Positions 9,024 through 18,492 of a stretch of DNA of 64,000 bases are shown one piece after another. The position numbers and the translations under genes were made by a program. Source of the stretch: Rhizobium sp. WSM4643 (lineage in GTDB: Bacteria; Pseudomonadota; Alphaproteobacteria; Rhizobiales; Rhizobiaceae); NCBI RefSeq assembly GCF_025152745.1, contig NZ_CP104040.1, positions 372,001 through 436,000 on the forward strand, read 5' to 3'. How positions within the stretch are numbered: the first letter of the stretch is position 1; each line of letters opens with the position of its first letter. Under the pieces are notes generated by a model, which worked only from the letters and a program-made list of their open reading frames with translations, had not been told where the DNA came from and did no database searches.

Positions 9024-9437
9024 GTGGCCGCTTCCAATCCGTCACAGCCAAAATCTCATTTCCTGAGCAAGGAAGAATCCTTCATGTATGACCGCGAGGC
9101 GCGGTTCAAGATGGAGGACACCATGAACGCCGCGCGCATCGAATATACGGAAAAGGGCGTCATGCACGCGGCTTCGCGCCGCTGCGACATTGTCCGTATC
9201 TCGATGAGCAGCGCGACGCTCGCGATCCTGACCCAGTTCAGCCTGCCGAAGCAGTTCTATCTGGATATTCCGGATGCCCGCATCACCAAGGTCGGCTGCC
9301 TGCTGATGAAGGTCAACGCCAACAATACGATCGACGTCCGCTTCCTGCGCCTGCTGACGCAGAAGGAGCTGAACAAAATCTTCGTCTACAGCACCCATCC
9401 GGCGCATCGCGACTACGTTCTCGATATTCGAGCCTGA
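9024..9437 (+). CDS. Small PilZ-like protein
   Basis: A product of 137 residues if it starts at the GTG at 9024, which has GAGGGGGAT seven to eight bases upstream; an ATG at 9084 (MYDREARF) is a possible alternative. The body (AASRRCDIVRISMSSATLAI, then YLDIPDARITKVGCLLMKV) resembles the beta-barrel of small rhizobial PilZ-domain proteins, which bind cyclic di-GMP. The usual RxxxR plus D/NxSxxG motif is not clean, so the assignment is tentative. It is a single-gene unit closed by a strong terminator. Confidence 0.6.
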   Translation: MAASNPSQPKSHFLSKEESFMYDREARFKMEDTMNAARIEYTEKGVMHAASRRCDIVRISMSSATLAILTQFSLPKQFYLDIPDARITKVGCLLMKVNANNTIDVRFLRLLTQKELNKIFVYSTHPAHRDYVLDIRA

Positions 9438-9485
9438 AGCCGCCCGTCCGCCAGGACGCGGCACCATCACTGGATTGAAAACAAG

Positions 9486-9521
9486 AACCCGCGGGGGCTT
9501 CAAGCTCCCCGCGGGTTTTTT
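9486..9521 (+). terminator. Rho-independent terminator after the PilZ-like gene
   Basis: GC-rich stem (ACCCGCGGGG / CCCCGCGGGT) with loop CTTCAAG or similar, followed by a T-run at 9515-9521. It separates two convergent units and may also serve edd on the other strand. Confidence 0.85.
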
Positions 9522-9538
9522 TGCCAGAAGCCACCCGC

Positions 9539-11362
9539 TCAGTGGTGGAAGAGCACGCTCGCACCCTGGTCCGAAGGTCCAACGGCGCGGCGGAACGGGG
9601 CGAAGAGTTCGCGGCCCATGCCGAATTCATTGTCGGAGAGATCGACAGTCACCGGCTCGCGCTCGGCCATGTCAGCTGCATCGACGAGCAGCTCGAGCGT
9701 GCCCTTGACCGCGTCCAGGCGAATGATGTCGCCCTCGCGGATGCGGGCGATCGGACCGCCGTCAACCGCTTCCGGCGTGACGTGGATCGCTGCCGGCACC
9801 TTGCCGGATGCGCCCGACATGCGCCCGTCGGTGAGGAGCGCCACGCGGAAGCCGCGATCCTGCAACACGCCGAGCGGCGGCGTCAGCTTGTGCAGTTCCG
9901 GCATGCCGTTCGCCTTCGGGCCCTGAAAGCGCACGACAGCGATGAAGTCGCGGTTGAGCTTGCCTTCCTTGAAGGCGTCCTGCAGCTCCTGCTGGCTGTG
10001 GAAGATGATCGCCGGCGCCTCGATGATGTGGCGCTCCGGCTTGACGGCGGATATCTTGATAACCGCTTTGCCGAGATTGCCGCGCAGCATCTTCAGCCCG
10101 CCATTGGCCTGGAACGGTGTCTCGATGCTGGAGAGCACTTTGGGATCGACGCTTTTTTCCGGCGACGGCTCGCGCAGGACGGCGCCGTTTTCGCCGAGAC
10201 GGGCGTCGACCGTATAGGCTTGGAGGCCCTGGCCAAAGACGGTGCGCACGTCGTCATGCACCAGTCCGTGCTTCAAGAGTTCCTTGATGAGGAAACCCAT
10301 GCCGCCGGCCGCCTGGAAATGGTTCACGTCGGCAAGCCCGTTCGGATAGACGCGGGCAAGCAGCGGGACGATTTCCGAAAGCTCGGCAATGTCCTGCCAG
10401 GTGAGCTGGATGCCGGCCGCCCGTGCCATCGCGACAAGGTGCAGCGTGTGGTTGGTCGAGCCGCCGGTCGCATGCAGGCCGACGACGCCGTTGACGACCG
10501 AGCGCTCGTCGATCATCTCGCCCGCCGGCGTGAATTCGTTGCCGAGCGAGGTGATCGCCAGCGCCCGCTTGGCGGCTTCGCGCGTCAGCGCTTCACGCAA
10601 TGGCGTGCCAGGATTGATGAAGGACGAGCCGGGCATGTGGAAGCCCATGATCTCCATCAGCATCTGGTTGGAATTGGCGGTGCCGTAGAAGGTGCAGGTG
10701 CCGGGGCCGTGATAGGATTTCGATTCCGCCTCCAGCAGTTCGGCGCGTCCGACCTTGCCCTCGGCGAAGAGCTGGCGCACGCGCGACTTCTCGTCGTTCG
10801 GCAGCCCTGTCGTCATCGGACCGGCCGGAACGAAGATCGACGGCAGATGCCCGAAGGACAGGGCCGCGATCACCAGGCCGGGCACGATCTTGTCACAGAC
10901 GCCGAGGAAGAGGGCGGCATCGAACATGTTGTGCGACAGGCCGACGCCCGCCGACATGGCGATCAGGTCGCGCGAGAACAGCGAAAGCTCCATGCCCGGC
11001 TGTCCTTGGGTGACGCCGTCGCACATCGCCGGCACGCCGCCGGCCACCTGCGCCACGCCGCCAGCCTGGGCGGCTGCCTCTCGGATGATCGCCGGATAGG
11101 TCTCGAACGGCTGGTGGGCCGAGAGCATGTCGTTATAGGCGGTGATGATGCCGAGATTGGGGATACGGTCGCCGGCGAGCGCATCCTTGTCGGCAGGGGA
11201 ACAGACCGCGAAGCCATGGGCAAGATTGGCGCAGCCAAGCACGGAGCGCTGCACGCCCTGCGAGGCGGCGGCGCGCAGGCGTTCGAGGTAGCGCTCGCGG
11301 CTCGGCTTCGAGCGTTCGACGATACGATCGGTGATTACAGAAATGCGTGCGTGAGCGGACAT
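9539..11362 (-). CDS. edd: 6-Phosphogluconate dehydratase Edd
   Basis: A 607-residue IlvD/Edd-family iron-sulfur dehydratase that converts 6-phosphogluconate to 2-keto-3-deoxy-6-phosphogluconate, the committing Entner-Doudoroff step. Recognisable stretches include [61 protein letters not shown] and [20 protein letters not shown]. It is the last gene of zwf-pgl-edd, the cluster that carries glucose-6-phosphate into this pathway. eda is not in the window. Confidence 0.95.
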   Translation of the reverse strand: MSAHARISVITDRIVERSKPSRERYLERLRAAASQGVQRSVLGCANLAHGFAVCSPADKDALAGDRIPNLGIITAYNDMLSAHQPFETYPAIIREAAAQAGGVAQVAGGVPAMCDGVTQGQPGMELSLFSRDLIAMSAGVGLSHNMFDAALFLGVCDKIVPGLVIAALSFGHLPSIFVPAGPMTTGLPNDEKSRVRQLFAEGKVGRAELLEAESKSYHGPGTCTFYGTANSNQMLMEIMGFHMPGSSFINPGTPLREALTREAAKRALAITSLGNEFTPAGEMIDERSVVNGVVGLHATGGSTNHTLHLVAMARAAGIQLTWQDIAELSEIVPLLARVYPNGLADVNHFQAAGGMGFLIKELLKHGLVHDDVRTVFGQGLQAYTVDARLGENGAVLREPSPEKSVDPKVLSSIETPFQANGGLKMLRGNLGKAVIKISAVKPERHIIEAPAIIFHSQQELQDAFKEGKLNRDFIAVVRFQGPKANGMPELHKLTPPLGVLQDRGFRVALLTDGRMSGASGKVPAAIHVTPEAVDGGPIARIREGDIIRLDAVKGTLELLVDAADMAEREPVTVDLSDNEFGMGRELFAPFRRAVGPSDQGASVLFHH

Positions 11363-11439
11363 GGAAAATCCCTGCCTTGTTCGTTGTCTCTATCTGTTTC
11401 GGCGGCTCTGGCCTGAATCTCAATCCGGATGACGGCGGA

Positions 11440-12138
11440 TCAGGGAGCCCAATAGATCTCGACCGGGGAAGTGGCCCGGCGCAGAATGGCGCGGATCGGC
11501 ATTTCTGCCTCGTCACCGCTGCCTTCCGCCTTGGCGAGAACGTCTTTTTTGCCTTCGCCCTCGATATGGAGAACCAGGAGTGCGGCATCCTCAAGACTGG
11601 AGAAGGTGAAGGTCAGGCGCGGCTCGCCGGCTCCTTCCGCTTCCATGGTGATGATGCCGCGCGGCGTCGATGCATCGAGCGCCTTGGCAAGATTGCTGCC
11701 GCCAGGAAAGAAGGAGGCGGTGTGTCCATCGCCACCCATGCCGAGGATGACGATGTCGAAGGGGATGCCGATCTCGGCGCTTTTTGCCGTCGCAAGTCTT
11801 GCAGCTTCCTCGACGGATGGTGCCGGCTGGTACAGCGGCACGAAGCGCGCCGCCTTTGCCTTGTTTTGAAGAAGATTGGCGTCGACCAGCAGATGGTTCG
11901 AGCGCGGATTGTCGGCCGGCACGAAGCGTTCGTCGACAAGCGTGATCGTCACTTTTTCCCAGGCGATGTCGCGTGTCGAAAGCGCCTGGAAGAAGGCCTT
12001 CGGTGTGGAGCCGCCGGAAACGGCGATCGATGCCGTTCCGCGGGCTGATATCGCAGCTGCAAGCGTATCGGCGACCTTGTCGGCGAGACTGCCGGCGAGG
12101 TCTGCGGCGCTGGCGAAGGAATGCAGGGTCGATGCCAT
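11440..12138 (-). CDS. pgl: 6-Phosphogluconolactonase
   Basis: A 232-residue lactonase of the NagB/RpiA-like fold that hydrolyses 6-phosphogluconolactone. Signatures are SVSGGSTPKAFFQAL-like (here AVSGGSTPKAFF), LVDERFVPADNPRSN and VILGMGGDGHTASFFPG. I start it at the ATG at 12,138 (MASTLHSF) because AGGACGA lies just upstream and the zwf stop is at 12,149; an earlier in-frame ATG at 12,162 would overlap zwf. It lies between zwf and edd, as in other rhizobia. Confidence 0.92.
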   Translation of the reverse strand: MASTLHSFASAADLAGSLADKVADTLAAAISARGTASIAVSGGSTPKAFFQALSTRDIAWEKVTITLVDERFVPADNPRSNHLLVDANLLQNKAKAARFVPLYQPAPSVEEAARLATAKSAEIGIPFDIVILGMGGDGHTASFFPGGSNLAKALDASTPRGIITMEAEGAGEPRLTFTFSSLEDAALLVLHIEGEGKKDVLAKAEGSGDEAEMPIRAILRRATSPVEIYWAP

Positions 12139-12148
12139 CGATTTCGTC

Positions 12149-13624
12149 CTAGATCTCGTCATGCCAGGTGCGGCCGTCGCGCTCGATCAGCGCGATGGCC
12201 TGGCTCGGGCCCCAGGTGCCGGCCGTATAGCCCTGCACCTGCTGGCCGGTCGTTTCCCAACCCTTGAGGATCGGATCCACCCATTTCCATGCGGCTTCGA
12301 CTTCGTCGCGGCGCATGAACAATGTCTGATTGGAGCGGATCACGTCCATCAGCAGGCGCTCGTAGGCGTCGGGATTGCGGACGTTGAAGGCCTGGGCAAA
12401 GCTCATGTCGAGCGAGACATTGCGCAGGCGCATGCCGCCCGGACCTGGATCCTTGATCATCAGTGACTGCTTGACGCCCTCGTCCGGCTGCAGGCGGATA
12501 ATCAGCTGGTTGGCGACGATGCGCCCGGCCGCCTGGTCGAAGATCGCGTGCGGGATCGGCTTGAAGGTGATGACAATCTCGGACATGCGCCCGGTCAGGC
12601 GCTTGCCTGTGCGGATGTAGAAGGGAACGCCCGCCCAGCGCCAGTTGTTGATCTCGGCCTTGATGGCAACGAAGGTCTCGGTGTTCGAGACGCCGCCTTC
12701 CAGTTCTTCGAGGTAGCCCTTGACCGGGCCGGTGCCAGATGCGCCGGCGCGATACTGGCCGCGCACCGTCGCCTGCTCGACGTTGGAGGCATTGAGCGGC
12801 TTCAGCGCGCGCAACACCTTGAGCTTCTCGTCGCGCACGGCTTCCGACTCCATCGACGAGGGCACTTCCATCGCCGTCAGGCAAAGCAGCTGCAGGATGT
12901 GGTTCTGCACCATATCGCGCAGTGCGCCCGCCGTGTCGTAATAGCCGGCGCGGCCCTCAAGGCCGACCGATTCAGCTACGGTGATCTGCACGTGGTCGAT
13001 GTAGTTGGCGTTCCAGAGCGGCTCGTAGAGCGCGTTGGCGAAGCGCAGCGCCATCAGGTTCTGCACCGTCTCCTTGCCGAGATAATGATCGATGCGGAAG
13101 ATCTGCTCTTCTTTGAAGGCGCGGCCGATCGTGTCGTTGAGCTGCAGCGCCGAGGCGAGGTCGCGGCCGATCGGCTTCTCGACGACGATGCGGGTCGATT
13201 TGGTGATCAGCTTATGGTCGTGGATCTTCTGCGAAATGTCGCCGAAAATGCCGGGCGCGACCGCCAGATAGAATGAGCGCACACGCTCCTTGCCCTCGTC
13301 CAGCAGTTTCTTCAGCTGATCCCAGCCGGCATCCGTGCGGGCATCGACCGAGACGTAGTAGAGGCGGGCACAGAACTTCTCCACCTCAGCCTCGTCATAT
13401 TCCCCCTTCTTCAGGTGCTCCTTCAGCGCGTCCCTGGCGAATTTGCGATATTCCTCATGGGTCAGCGGGCTGCGAGAGGCGCCGATCACGCGGGTCGGTT
13501 CCGTAAACTGGCCTTCGATCTGGCGATGATAAAGAGCGGGCAGAAGCTTGCGTTCGGCAAGGTCGCCGCTGCCGCCGAAGACGACATAATCAAAGGGCTC
13601 AACGGGAATGATTTGGCTGCTCAT
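12149..13624 (-). CDS. zwf: Glucose-6-phosphate 1-dehydrogenase
   Basis: Oxidises glucose-6-phosphate to the lactone with NADP, feeding pgl and edd. The product is 491 residues from the ATG at 13,624 ([14 protein letters not shown]), preceded by GAGAG; a TTG five codons upstream is less likely. The nucleotide-binding loop [13 protein letters not shown] and the substrate-binding and catalytic signature RIDHYLGKE are both present. It is the first gene of the zwf-pgl-edd unit, so the sequence upstream of 13,624 should hold the promoter. Confidence 0.95.
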   Translation of the reverse strand: MSSQIIPVEPFDYVVFGGSGDLAERKLLPALYHRQIEGQFTEPTRVIGASRSPLTHEEYRKFARDALKEHLKKGEYDEAEVEKFCARLYYVSVDARTDAGWDQLKKLLDEGKERVRSFYLAVAPGIFGDISQKIHDHKLITKSTRIVVEKPIGRDLASALQLNDTIGRAFKEEQIFRIDHYLGKETVQNLMALRFANALYEPLWNANYIDHVQITVAESVGLEGRAGYYDTAGALRDMVQNHILQLLCLTAMEVPSSMESEAVRDEKLKVLRALKPLNASNVEQATVRGQYRAGASGTGPVKGYLEELEGGVSNTETFVAIKAEINNWRWAGVPFYIRTGKRLTGRMSEIVITFKPIPHAIFDQAAGRIVANQLIIRLQPDEGVKQSLMIKDPGPGGMRLRNVSLDMSFAQAFNVRNPDAYERLLMDVIRSNQTLFMRRDEVEAAWKWVDPILKGWETTGQQVQGYTAGTWGPSQAIALIERDGRTWHDEI

Positions 13625-13658
13625 GAGCTTGTCTCTCAATCAGGCTGGTTGGCGGCTC

Positions 13659-13680
13659 TTTTAATCTAATCGATTTAAAA
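13659..13680. promoter_or_regulatory. AT-rich palindromic site upstream of zwf
   Basis: TTTTAA and TTAAAA arms flank ten bases (CTAATCGAT core), 35 to 56 bases before the zwf start, in otherwise GC-rich DNA. It may contain the promoter -10 region or the operator of a HexR/RpiR-like regulator; which one is not decidable by eye. Confidence 0.35.
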
Positions 13681-13758
13681 AAGCCAGTGTGCAGTGCAAT
13701 GAATCTGTCAGGCACCGGTTTTAGAGCGAATTTCCGGAAGAGGAAATCCGCAATCGGA

Positions 13759-15057
13759 CTAAAACTTGTCGCGAAGCGCAAACCACGACAAGGCGAGGAA
13801 AAGCAGCGGTGCGCGCATGCGGGATCCGCCGGGAAAGGCGGGAATATCGAGCGACGTGAAGAGGTCGAGATCGCCGGATTTTCCAAGCACCGTTTCCGCA
13901 TAGAGCTTGCCACAGTAGTTTGACAGCATGACGCCATGGCCGGAATAACCGCCGATCGAGATGACGCCGGGCATGACCTCACGCACGAAAGGCTGGCGCG
14001 GCAGGGTGATGCCGACGCTGCCGCCCCAGGCATGGGTGATCTCGATGTCCTTGAGATCAGGATAGACCTCGGCGATCTGCCGGCGGATGTGCTGCGAAAT
14101 GTCCCGCGGATTGTCCGACGTATAGGCTTCGCGTCCGCCGAACAGCAGACGGCCGTCGCCGAATTTGCGGAAGTAGCGCACGACGAAACGCGAATCGGCC
14201 ACGGCCTCGCCCCCGGGCAGCACATCGGGATGCCCGTCAAGCGGCGCCGTGGCGCCGATGAAGGAGCGGATCGGCATGACATGGCTTGCCGTTACCGGCT
14301 CCAGATTGCCGATATAGCCGTTGCAGGCGATCAGCGCGCGCTCAGCGGTGATCGTTCCCCTTTCGGTTTCGATCGTCACCTTGCCGCCGCCCTGGCGGAT
14401 CGCCGTCGCCTTGGTCATCTCGAAGATTTCAGCGCCGGCATTGGCAGCAACCCGCGCCAGCCCCACCAGCAGCTTCAGTGGATGAATGTGGCCGGTGCCG
14501 ACATCGCGCACGCCGCAATGGAAACGCTTCGAGCCGAGCCTCTCCTGCGTTTCCTCCTCGTCCATGAAGCTGAGATGCGGATAGCCGTAGCGTAAGGCGG
14601 CGATTTCGGCATTTTCATAGTAGTCGCGCTTGTAGCTCGCCTTGTGTGCGACATTGAGCTGGCCGGGCACATAGTCGATCTCGATCTGATGCTCGCGGGC
14701 GAAATCGATGAGATGGCGTTTGGCCGCCTCGGCAAGGTCGAACAGCGCCTTCGAGCGTTCGTAGCCGATCTTCTCCTCGAGTTCTTCCGGCCACCATCGC
14801 TGGCCGGTGCCGAGTTGACCGCCATTGCGCCCGGACGCCCCGTCGCCGAAGCGGCAGGCCTCAATCAGCGCCACTGAAACACCTGCTTTGGCAAGATTAT
14901 AGGCGGCCTGCAGGCCCGTATAGCCGCCGCCGACGATGGCGACGTCGCATGTTCTCGAGCCGTCGATAGCGGCATAGGTGGGCCGCTCGCCGACTGTTGC
15001 CTGATACCAGGACAGCCCGGGCGCGATCGGGCTCTGCCATGTCTCCTGCGATGTCAT
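13759..15057 (-). CDS. puuB: FAD-dependent gamma-glutamylputrescine oxidase-like protein (PuuB/OrdL family)
   Basis: A 432-residue D-amino-acid-oxidase-fold flavoprotein. The dinucleotide-binding motif VAIVGGGYTGLQAAYNLAK is at about residues 40-58, followed by DGASGRNGGQLGTGQRWW, typical of PuuB/OrdL. The family oxidises gamma-glutamylputrescine to the aldehyde. Only nine bases separate it from the puuA-like glutamine synthetase upstream on the same strand, so the two form an operon for polyamine catabolism. Substrate is inferred from family and neighbour; related oxidases act on other amines. Confidence 0.8.
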   Translation of the reverse strand: MTSQETWQSPIAPGLSWYQATVGERPTYAAIDGSRTCDVAIVGGGYTGLQAAYNLAKAGVSVALIEACRFGDGASGRNGGQLGTGQRWWPEELEEKIGYERSKALFDLAEAAKRHLIDFAREHQIEIDYVPGQLNVAHKASYKRDYYENAEIAALRYGYPHLSFMDEEETQERLGSKRFHCGVRDVGTGHIHPLKLLVGLARVAANAGAEIFEMTKATAIRQGGGKVTIETERGTITAERALIACNGYIGNLEPVTASHVMPIRSFIGATAPLDGHPDVLPGGEAVADSRFVVRYFRKFGDGRLLFGGREAYTSDNPRDISQHIRRQIAEVYPDLKDIEITHAWGGSVGITLPRQPFVREVMPGVISIGGYSGHGVMLSNYCGKLYAETVLGKSGDLDLFTSLDIPAFPGGSRMRAPLLFLALSWFALRDKF

Positions 15058-15066
15058 GATGGTCCC

Positions 15067-16503
15067 TCACACGTTGAGCAGAAGGAATTCCCGCTCCCAA
15101 GGGCTGATCACCTGCATGAAGGTATCGAACTCGCCGCGCTTGACGCCGGCATAAAGGCCGATGAACTGCTTGCCGAACATCTCCTCGAAGGCGGGTTCGT
15201 CCTCGAGCAGCGCCACGGCTTCCAGCAGGCCGCGCGGCAGGTCGATCGAGCCCTCATTGGCCGAATCCTCCGTCGGCGCCGTCGGCTCGATCTCGTTCGT
15301 GATTCCGAGCAGGCCGGAGGCGAGCGAGGCAGCGAGTGCGAGATAGGGGTTGGCGTCCGAGCTCGGCAGCCGGTTTTCCACACGCCGCGCCTGCGGATCG
15401 GAGACCGGGACACGGAAGGCCGTCGTCCGGTTGTCGTAACCCCAGGCATTGTTGACCGGGCAGGACATATCGGGCTGCAGGCGCCGGTAGGAGTTCACGT
15501 AGGGTGCAAGCATCGCCATCGCGCTCGGCACGAATTTCTGCATGCCGCCGATGAAATGGAAGAATTCCTTCGAGGCCGATCCGTCGGGATTGGAGAAAAT
15601 GTTCTTGCCCGTCTCGATATCGACCACTGACTGGTGGATATGCATCGCCGAACCCGGCTGACCCTGCATCGGCTTGGCCATGAAGGTCGCGTAGATGTCG
15701 TGCTTCAGCGCCGCCTCGCGGATCGTCCGCTTGAACAGGAATACCTGGTCGGCAAGCTCGATCGGATTGCCGTGGCGCAGGTTGATCTCCATCTGCGCCG
15801 GTCCCTCTTCATGGATCAGCGTATCGATCTCCAGCCCCTGCTTCTCCGAAAAGTGATAGACGTCGTCGATCAACTCGTCGAACTCATTGATGCCAGCGAT
15901 CGAATAGCCCTGGCCGCCGAGGATCGAGCGGCCGGACCGGCCTTTGGGCGGGTGTAGCGGATAGTCGGGATCGTCGTTCTTGGCGACCAGGTAGAATTCG
16001 ATCTCGGGCGCCACGATCGGCTTCCAGCCGCGCTCGTGATAGAGGCTCATGATCCGCTTCAGCACGTTGCGCGGCGTATAGGGCACTTCGCCGCCGTCCG
16101 AATCGACGATGTCGCAGATCACTTGCGCCGTCGGGTCGGTTTCCCAGGGCACGACCGAAAGCGTCGAAAGGTCGGGCATCAGCTTCAGGTCGCTGTCGCG
16201 CGGCTCATATCGGAAGCTCTCCGTCTCGTCTGGATATTCGCCCGAAATTGTGTGCCGGTAGATCGCTGAAGGCAGTGCTAGCGAGGTGTTGGACGTGAAT
16301 TTCGAGCTCGGCATCATTTTGCCGCGTGCAACGCCGGCGAGGTCCGGCGTAATGCATTCGATGTCTTCGATGCCCCTGTCCCTCAGCCACCGCGCTGCTT
16401 CCTTCCAGTTCGCAACGCCGCGCAGGGATCCGGGCTCCGGGGGAGTTTTCTTCGAGGCGGGTACGTTTCTGGCAGGCTTCAGCGTCGTCTTTTTTGGGGA
16501 CAT
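15067..16503 (-). CDS. puuA: Glutamine-synthetase-family gamma-glutamylputrescine synthetase (PuuA-like)
   Basis: A 478-residue protein with the full catalytic domain of the GS superfamily: VAPEIEFYLVAK, HEEGPAQMEINLRHG, GSAMHIHQSV, NAWGYDNRTTAFRVP and ENRLPSSDANPYLALAA. The start is the ATG at 16,503 (MSPKKTTLKP). The open frame continues further upstream, but that part is antisense to the flavoprotein gene at 16,592. In this family ATP-dependent ligation of glutamate to putrescine is typical, and adjacency to puuB supports it. Nitrogen-assimilating GS is less likely because of the partner. Confidence 0.82.
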   Translation of the reverse strand: MSPKKTTLKPARNVPASKKTPPEPGSLRGVANWKEAARWLRDRGIEDIECITPDLAGVARGKMMPSSKFTSNTSLALPSAIYRHTISGEYPDETESFRYEPRDSDLKLMPDLSTLSVVPWETDPTAQVICDIVDSDGGEVPYTPRNVLKRIMSLYHERGWKPIVAPEIEFYLVAKNDDPDYPLHPPKGRSGRSILGGQGYSIAGINEFDELIDDVYHFSEKQGLEIDTLIHEEGPAQMEINLRHGNPIELADQVFLFKRTIREAALKHDIYATFMAKPMQGQPGSAMHIHQSVVDIETGKNIFSNPDGSASKEFFHFIGGMQKFVPSAMAMLAPYVNSYRRLQPDMSCPVNNAWGYDNRTTAFRVPVSDPQARRVENRLPSSDANPYLALAASLASGLLGITNEIEPTAPTEDSANEGSIDLPRGLLEAVALLEDEPAFEEMFGKQFIGLYAGVKRGEFDTFMQVISPWEREFLLLNV

Positions 16504-16591
16504 GACACACCGGTTTGCGTTGATCGTGGCGCCATCATAACCAGACTTTGCCAATTGGCGAGGGGTTGAGAACGTTGACTTTCGACCTCCG

Positions 16592-17812
16592 ATGGAAAAA
16601 GAAGACGTGATTTTGATCGGGGAAACGGGTTTGCAGCGCAAAAGCGACGTCATCGTCATCGGCGCCGGGGCGGCGGGCATGATGGCGGCCATCCGCGCGG
16701 GAAAACGCGGCCGCTCGGTCGTGGTCCTCGACCATGCCAGGGCGCCTGGTGAGAAGATCCGCATATCCGGCGGCGGCCGCTGCAATTTCACCAATATCCA
16801 TGCCGGACCAAAGAATTTCCTCTCCGCCAACCCGCATTTCTGCAAGTCGGCGCTCGCCCGTTTCACGCCCGCCGATTTCATCGCCATGGTCGACCGCCAT
16901 GGCATTGCCTGGCACGAGAAGACGTTGGGCCAGCTTTTCTGCGACGATAGTGCCAAAGACATCATCCGCATGCTGCTGGCTGAGATGCGCATGGCCGGCG
17001 CAGTACTGCATCTTGGCACCGAGATATCAGGCGTTGAAAAGACCGAAGCCGGCTTCCGGGTATCGACGAGCGAAGGCCATTGTGAAGCAACGTCGCTGAT
17101 CGTCGCCACCGGCGGCAAGTCGATCCCGAAGATGGGCGCCACCGGCTTTGCCTATCGCCTCGCCGAGCAGTTCGGCCTGACCGTGCTCGAAACCCGCCCC
17201 GGCCTCGTGCCGCTGACGCTCGATCCCGGCCTGCTGGAGAGCATCGCGCCGCTGGCCGGCATTGCCGCCCCAGCCGAAATCCGTCACGGCAGGACCGCCT
17301 TCCGCGAAGCGCTGCTGTTCACCCATCGGGGGCTGAGCGGACCCGCTATCCTGCAGATCTCCTCGCACTGGCGCGAAGGCGACGAGATTGTGGTTGCGAT
17401 CGAACCGGATATCGACATTGCGGCGCATCTGAAGGCGGCAAAGCAGCTCAATGGCCGCCAGTCGCCGCAAACAGCCCTTGGCGACCTCCTGCCGAAGCGG
17501 CTGGCACAATTTCTCGTTGAACGCGAAAAGTTCTCCGGCAACATGGCCGACCTGCCTGACAAGGCGCTGCTGCGCCTTGCCGCCGGTGCCCAGAACTGGG
17601 CCGTCAAACCGTCCGGCTCGGAAGGTTATCGCACCGCCGAAGTGACGCTCGGCGGTATCGACACGGCAACGCTCGATTCACGCAGCATGGAGGCAAAAGC
17701 CGTGCCCGGCCTTTACTTCATCGGCGAGTGCGTCGACGTCACCGGCTGGCTCGGCGGCTATAATTTCCAGTGGGCCTGGGCTTCCGGTTTTGCCGCGGGC
17801 GAATGCGTCTAA
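16592..17812 (+). CDS. HI0933/BaiN-type FAD-binding oxidoreductase
   Basis: A 406-residue flavoprotein of the HI0933 (YhiN) family, whose physiological substrate is unknown. Visible are the N-terminal Rossmann motif VIVIGAGAAGMMAAIRAGKRG (about 20-40), the family hallmark GEKIRISGGGRCNFTN, IVATGGKSIPKMGATG and the C-terminal FAD contact YFIGECVDVTGWLGGYNFQWA. It is divergent from puuA with an 88-bp shared promoter region, which does not prove a functional link. Confidence 0.85.
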   Translation: MEKEDVILIGETGLQRKSDVIVIGAGAAGMMAAIRAGKRGRSVVVLDHARAPGEKIRISGGGRCNFTNIHAGPKNFLSANPHFCKSALARFTPADFIAMVDRHGIAWHEKTLGQLFCDDSAKDIIRMLLAEMRMAGAVLHLGTEISGVEKTEAGFRVSTSEGHCEATSLIVATGGKSIPKMGATGFAYRLAEQFGLTVLETRPGLVPLTLDPGLLESIAPLAGIAAPAEIRHGRTAFREALLFTHRGLSGPAILQISSHWREGDEIVVAIEPDIDIAAHLKAAKQLNGRQSPQTALGDLLPKRLAQFLVEREKFSGNMADLPDKALLRLAAGAQNWAVKPSGSEGYRTAEVTLGGIDTATLDSRSMEAKAVPGLYFIGECVDVTGWLGGYNFQWAWASGFAAGECV

Positions 17813-18026
17813 AGCTCCTTGTTTCGATGCATGTAGTGGGCCTAAAGCCGCTGCAAATTTTTTGATATGCCTTGGAAGTATCCGGAGATACCGATTCAAG
17901 ACTTCTTAATAGAGGTGCGCCATCCTGTCTCAATTGGCGGTTTGCGAAGCTGTTCCTAAATTAAGCTTTACCGGCAAGCCGTTTTGTTGGATTGTTGTTG
18001 TGTCAGAGAGAAGTGAGGTTTCGACC

Positions 18027-18170
18027 ATGAACAGAAACACACGACGCGCCCGCGCCATCGCAATCGCAGAGGCAAAGCCGAACGCCCGGATGGTCGCCCT
18101 GCGTTATCTGATGCTCGCCGCCGGCGCCACCGCCGCCGCCCTCGCGCTGCTGCTCTCGCACTTCATCTGA
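18027..18170 (+). CDS. Small single-pass membrane protein, unknown function
   Basis: A 47-residue product starting MNRNTRRARAIA with GTGAGG seven bases upstream. It has a basic N-terminal third and one hydrophobic helix (LMLAAGATAAALALLLSHF) at the C-terminus, the form of a tail-anchored micropeptide. The flanking bases (17,813-18,026) hold nothing else I can recognise. I do not recognise a family. Confidence 0.5.
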   Translation: MNRNTRRARAIAIAEAKPNARMVALRYLMLAAGATAAALALLLSHFI

Positions 18171-18462
18171 TCCTGTCCGCAGACCTGGAACCAACGTTGC
18201 GACATGCCAACTGTCGCACTGCGGCGTCGCGGTTCATAAATTGCAACTATTTCACTGCCTTGGCTTAACCCGCCATAACAGCTTATCCGAAAATTAATAT
18301 CTAATCTGACACAATTGCTCGCGAATATTTGGGCATCTCCAAGTTGTTTGGACATGAACTGGCAATGACTGCCGCCTGGCCTCCGGGTTCCCCGATGTAA
18401 ATAAGAATAGCTCGATGTGCACCCGGCTGGCGCCATGTGGCTGCCTGCGGGAGGAGTGGTGT
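18171..18462. other. Intergenic region upstream of the first chemoreceptor gene
   Basis: About 290 bp, visibly more AT-rich than its neighbours in the middle (18,220-18,400). I see no gene and no strong hairpin; it presumably carries the chemoreceptor promoter. Confidence 0.5.
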
Positions 18463-18492
18463 ATGAAAGGCCCGGAACGCCATGTTGATTGA
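18463..18492 (+). promoter_or_regulatory. Short upstream ORF overlapping the chemoreceptor start
   Basis: ATG at 18,463 follows an excellent GGGAGGAG site and encodes MKGPERHVD before TGA at 18,490. It overlaps the chemoreceptor ATG at 18,482 in another frame. The receptor's own ribosome site (GGAAC) is weaker, so the leader could couple or limit receptor translation. Confidence 0.35.

Noticed and set aside
9521..11416. 631-codon open frame on the plus strand opposite edd
   Set aside because: Fully antisense to a well-recognised gene; composition is Arg/Asp/Ala-rich as expected from the reverse frame of GC-rich DNA; no family resemblance.
16504..17142. N-terminal extension of the puuA frame by 213 codons
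   Set aside because: It is antisense to the HI0933-type flavoprotein gene, and MSPKK at 16,503 is a normal start for this family.
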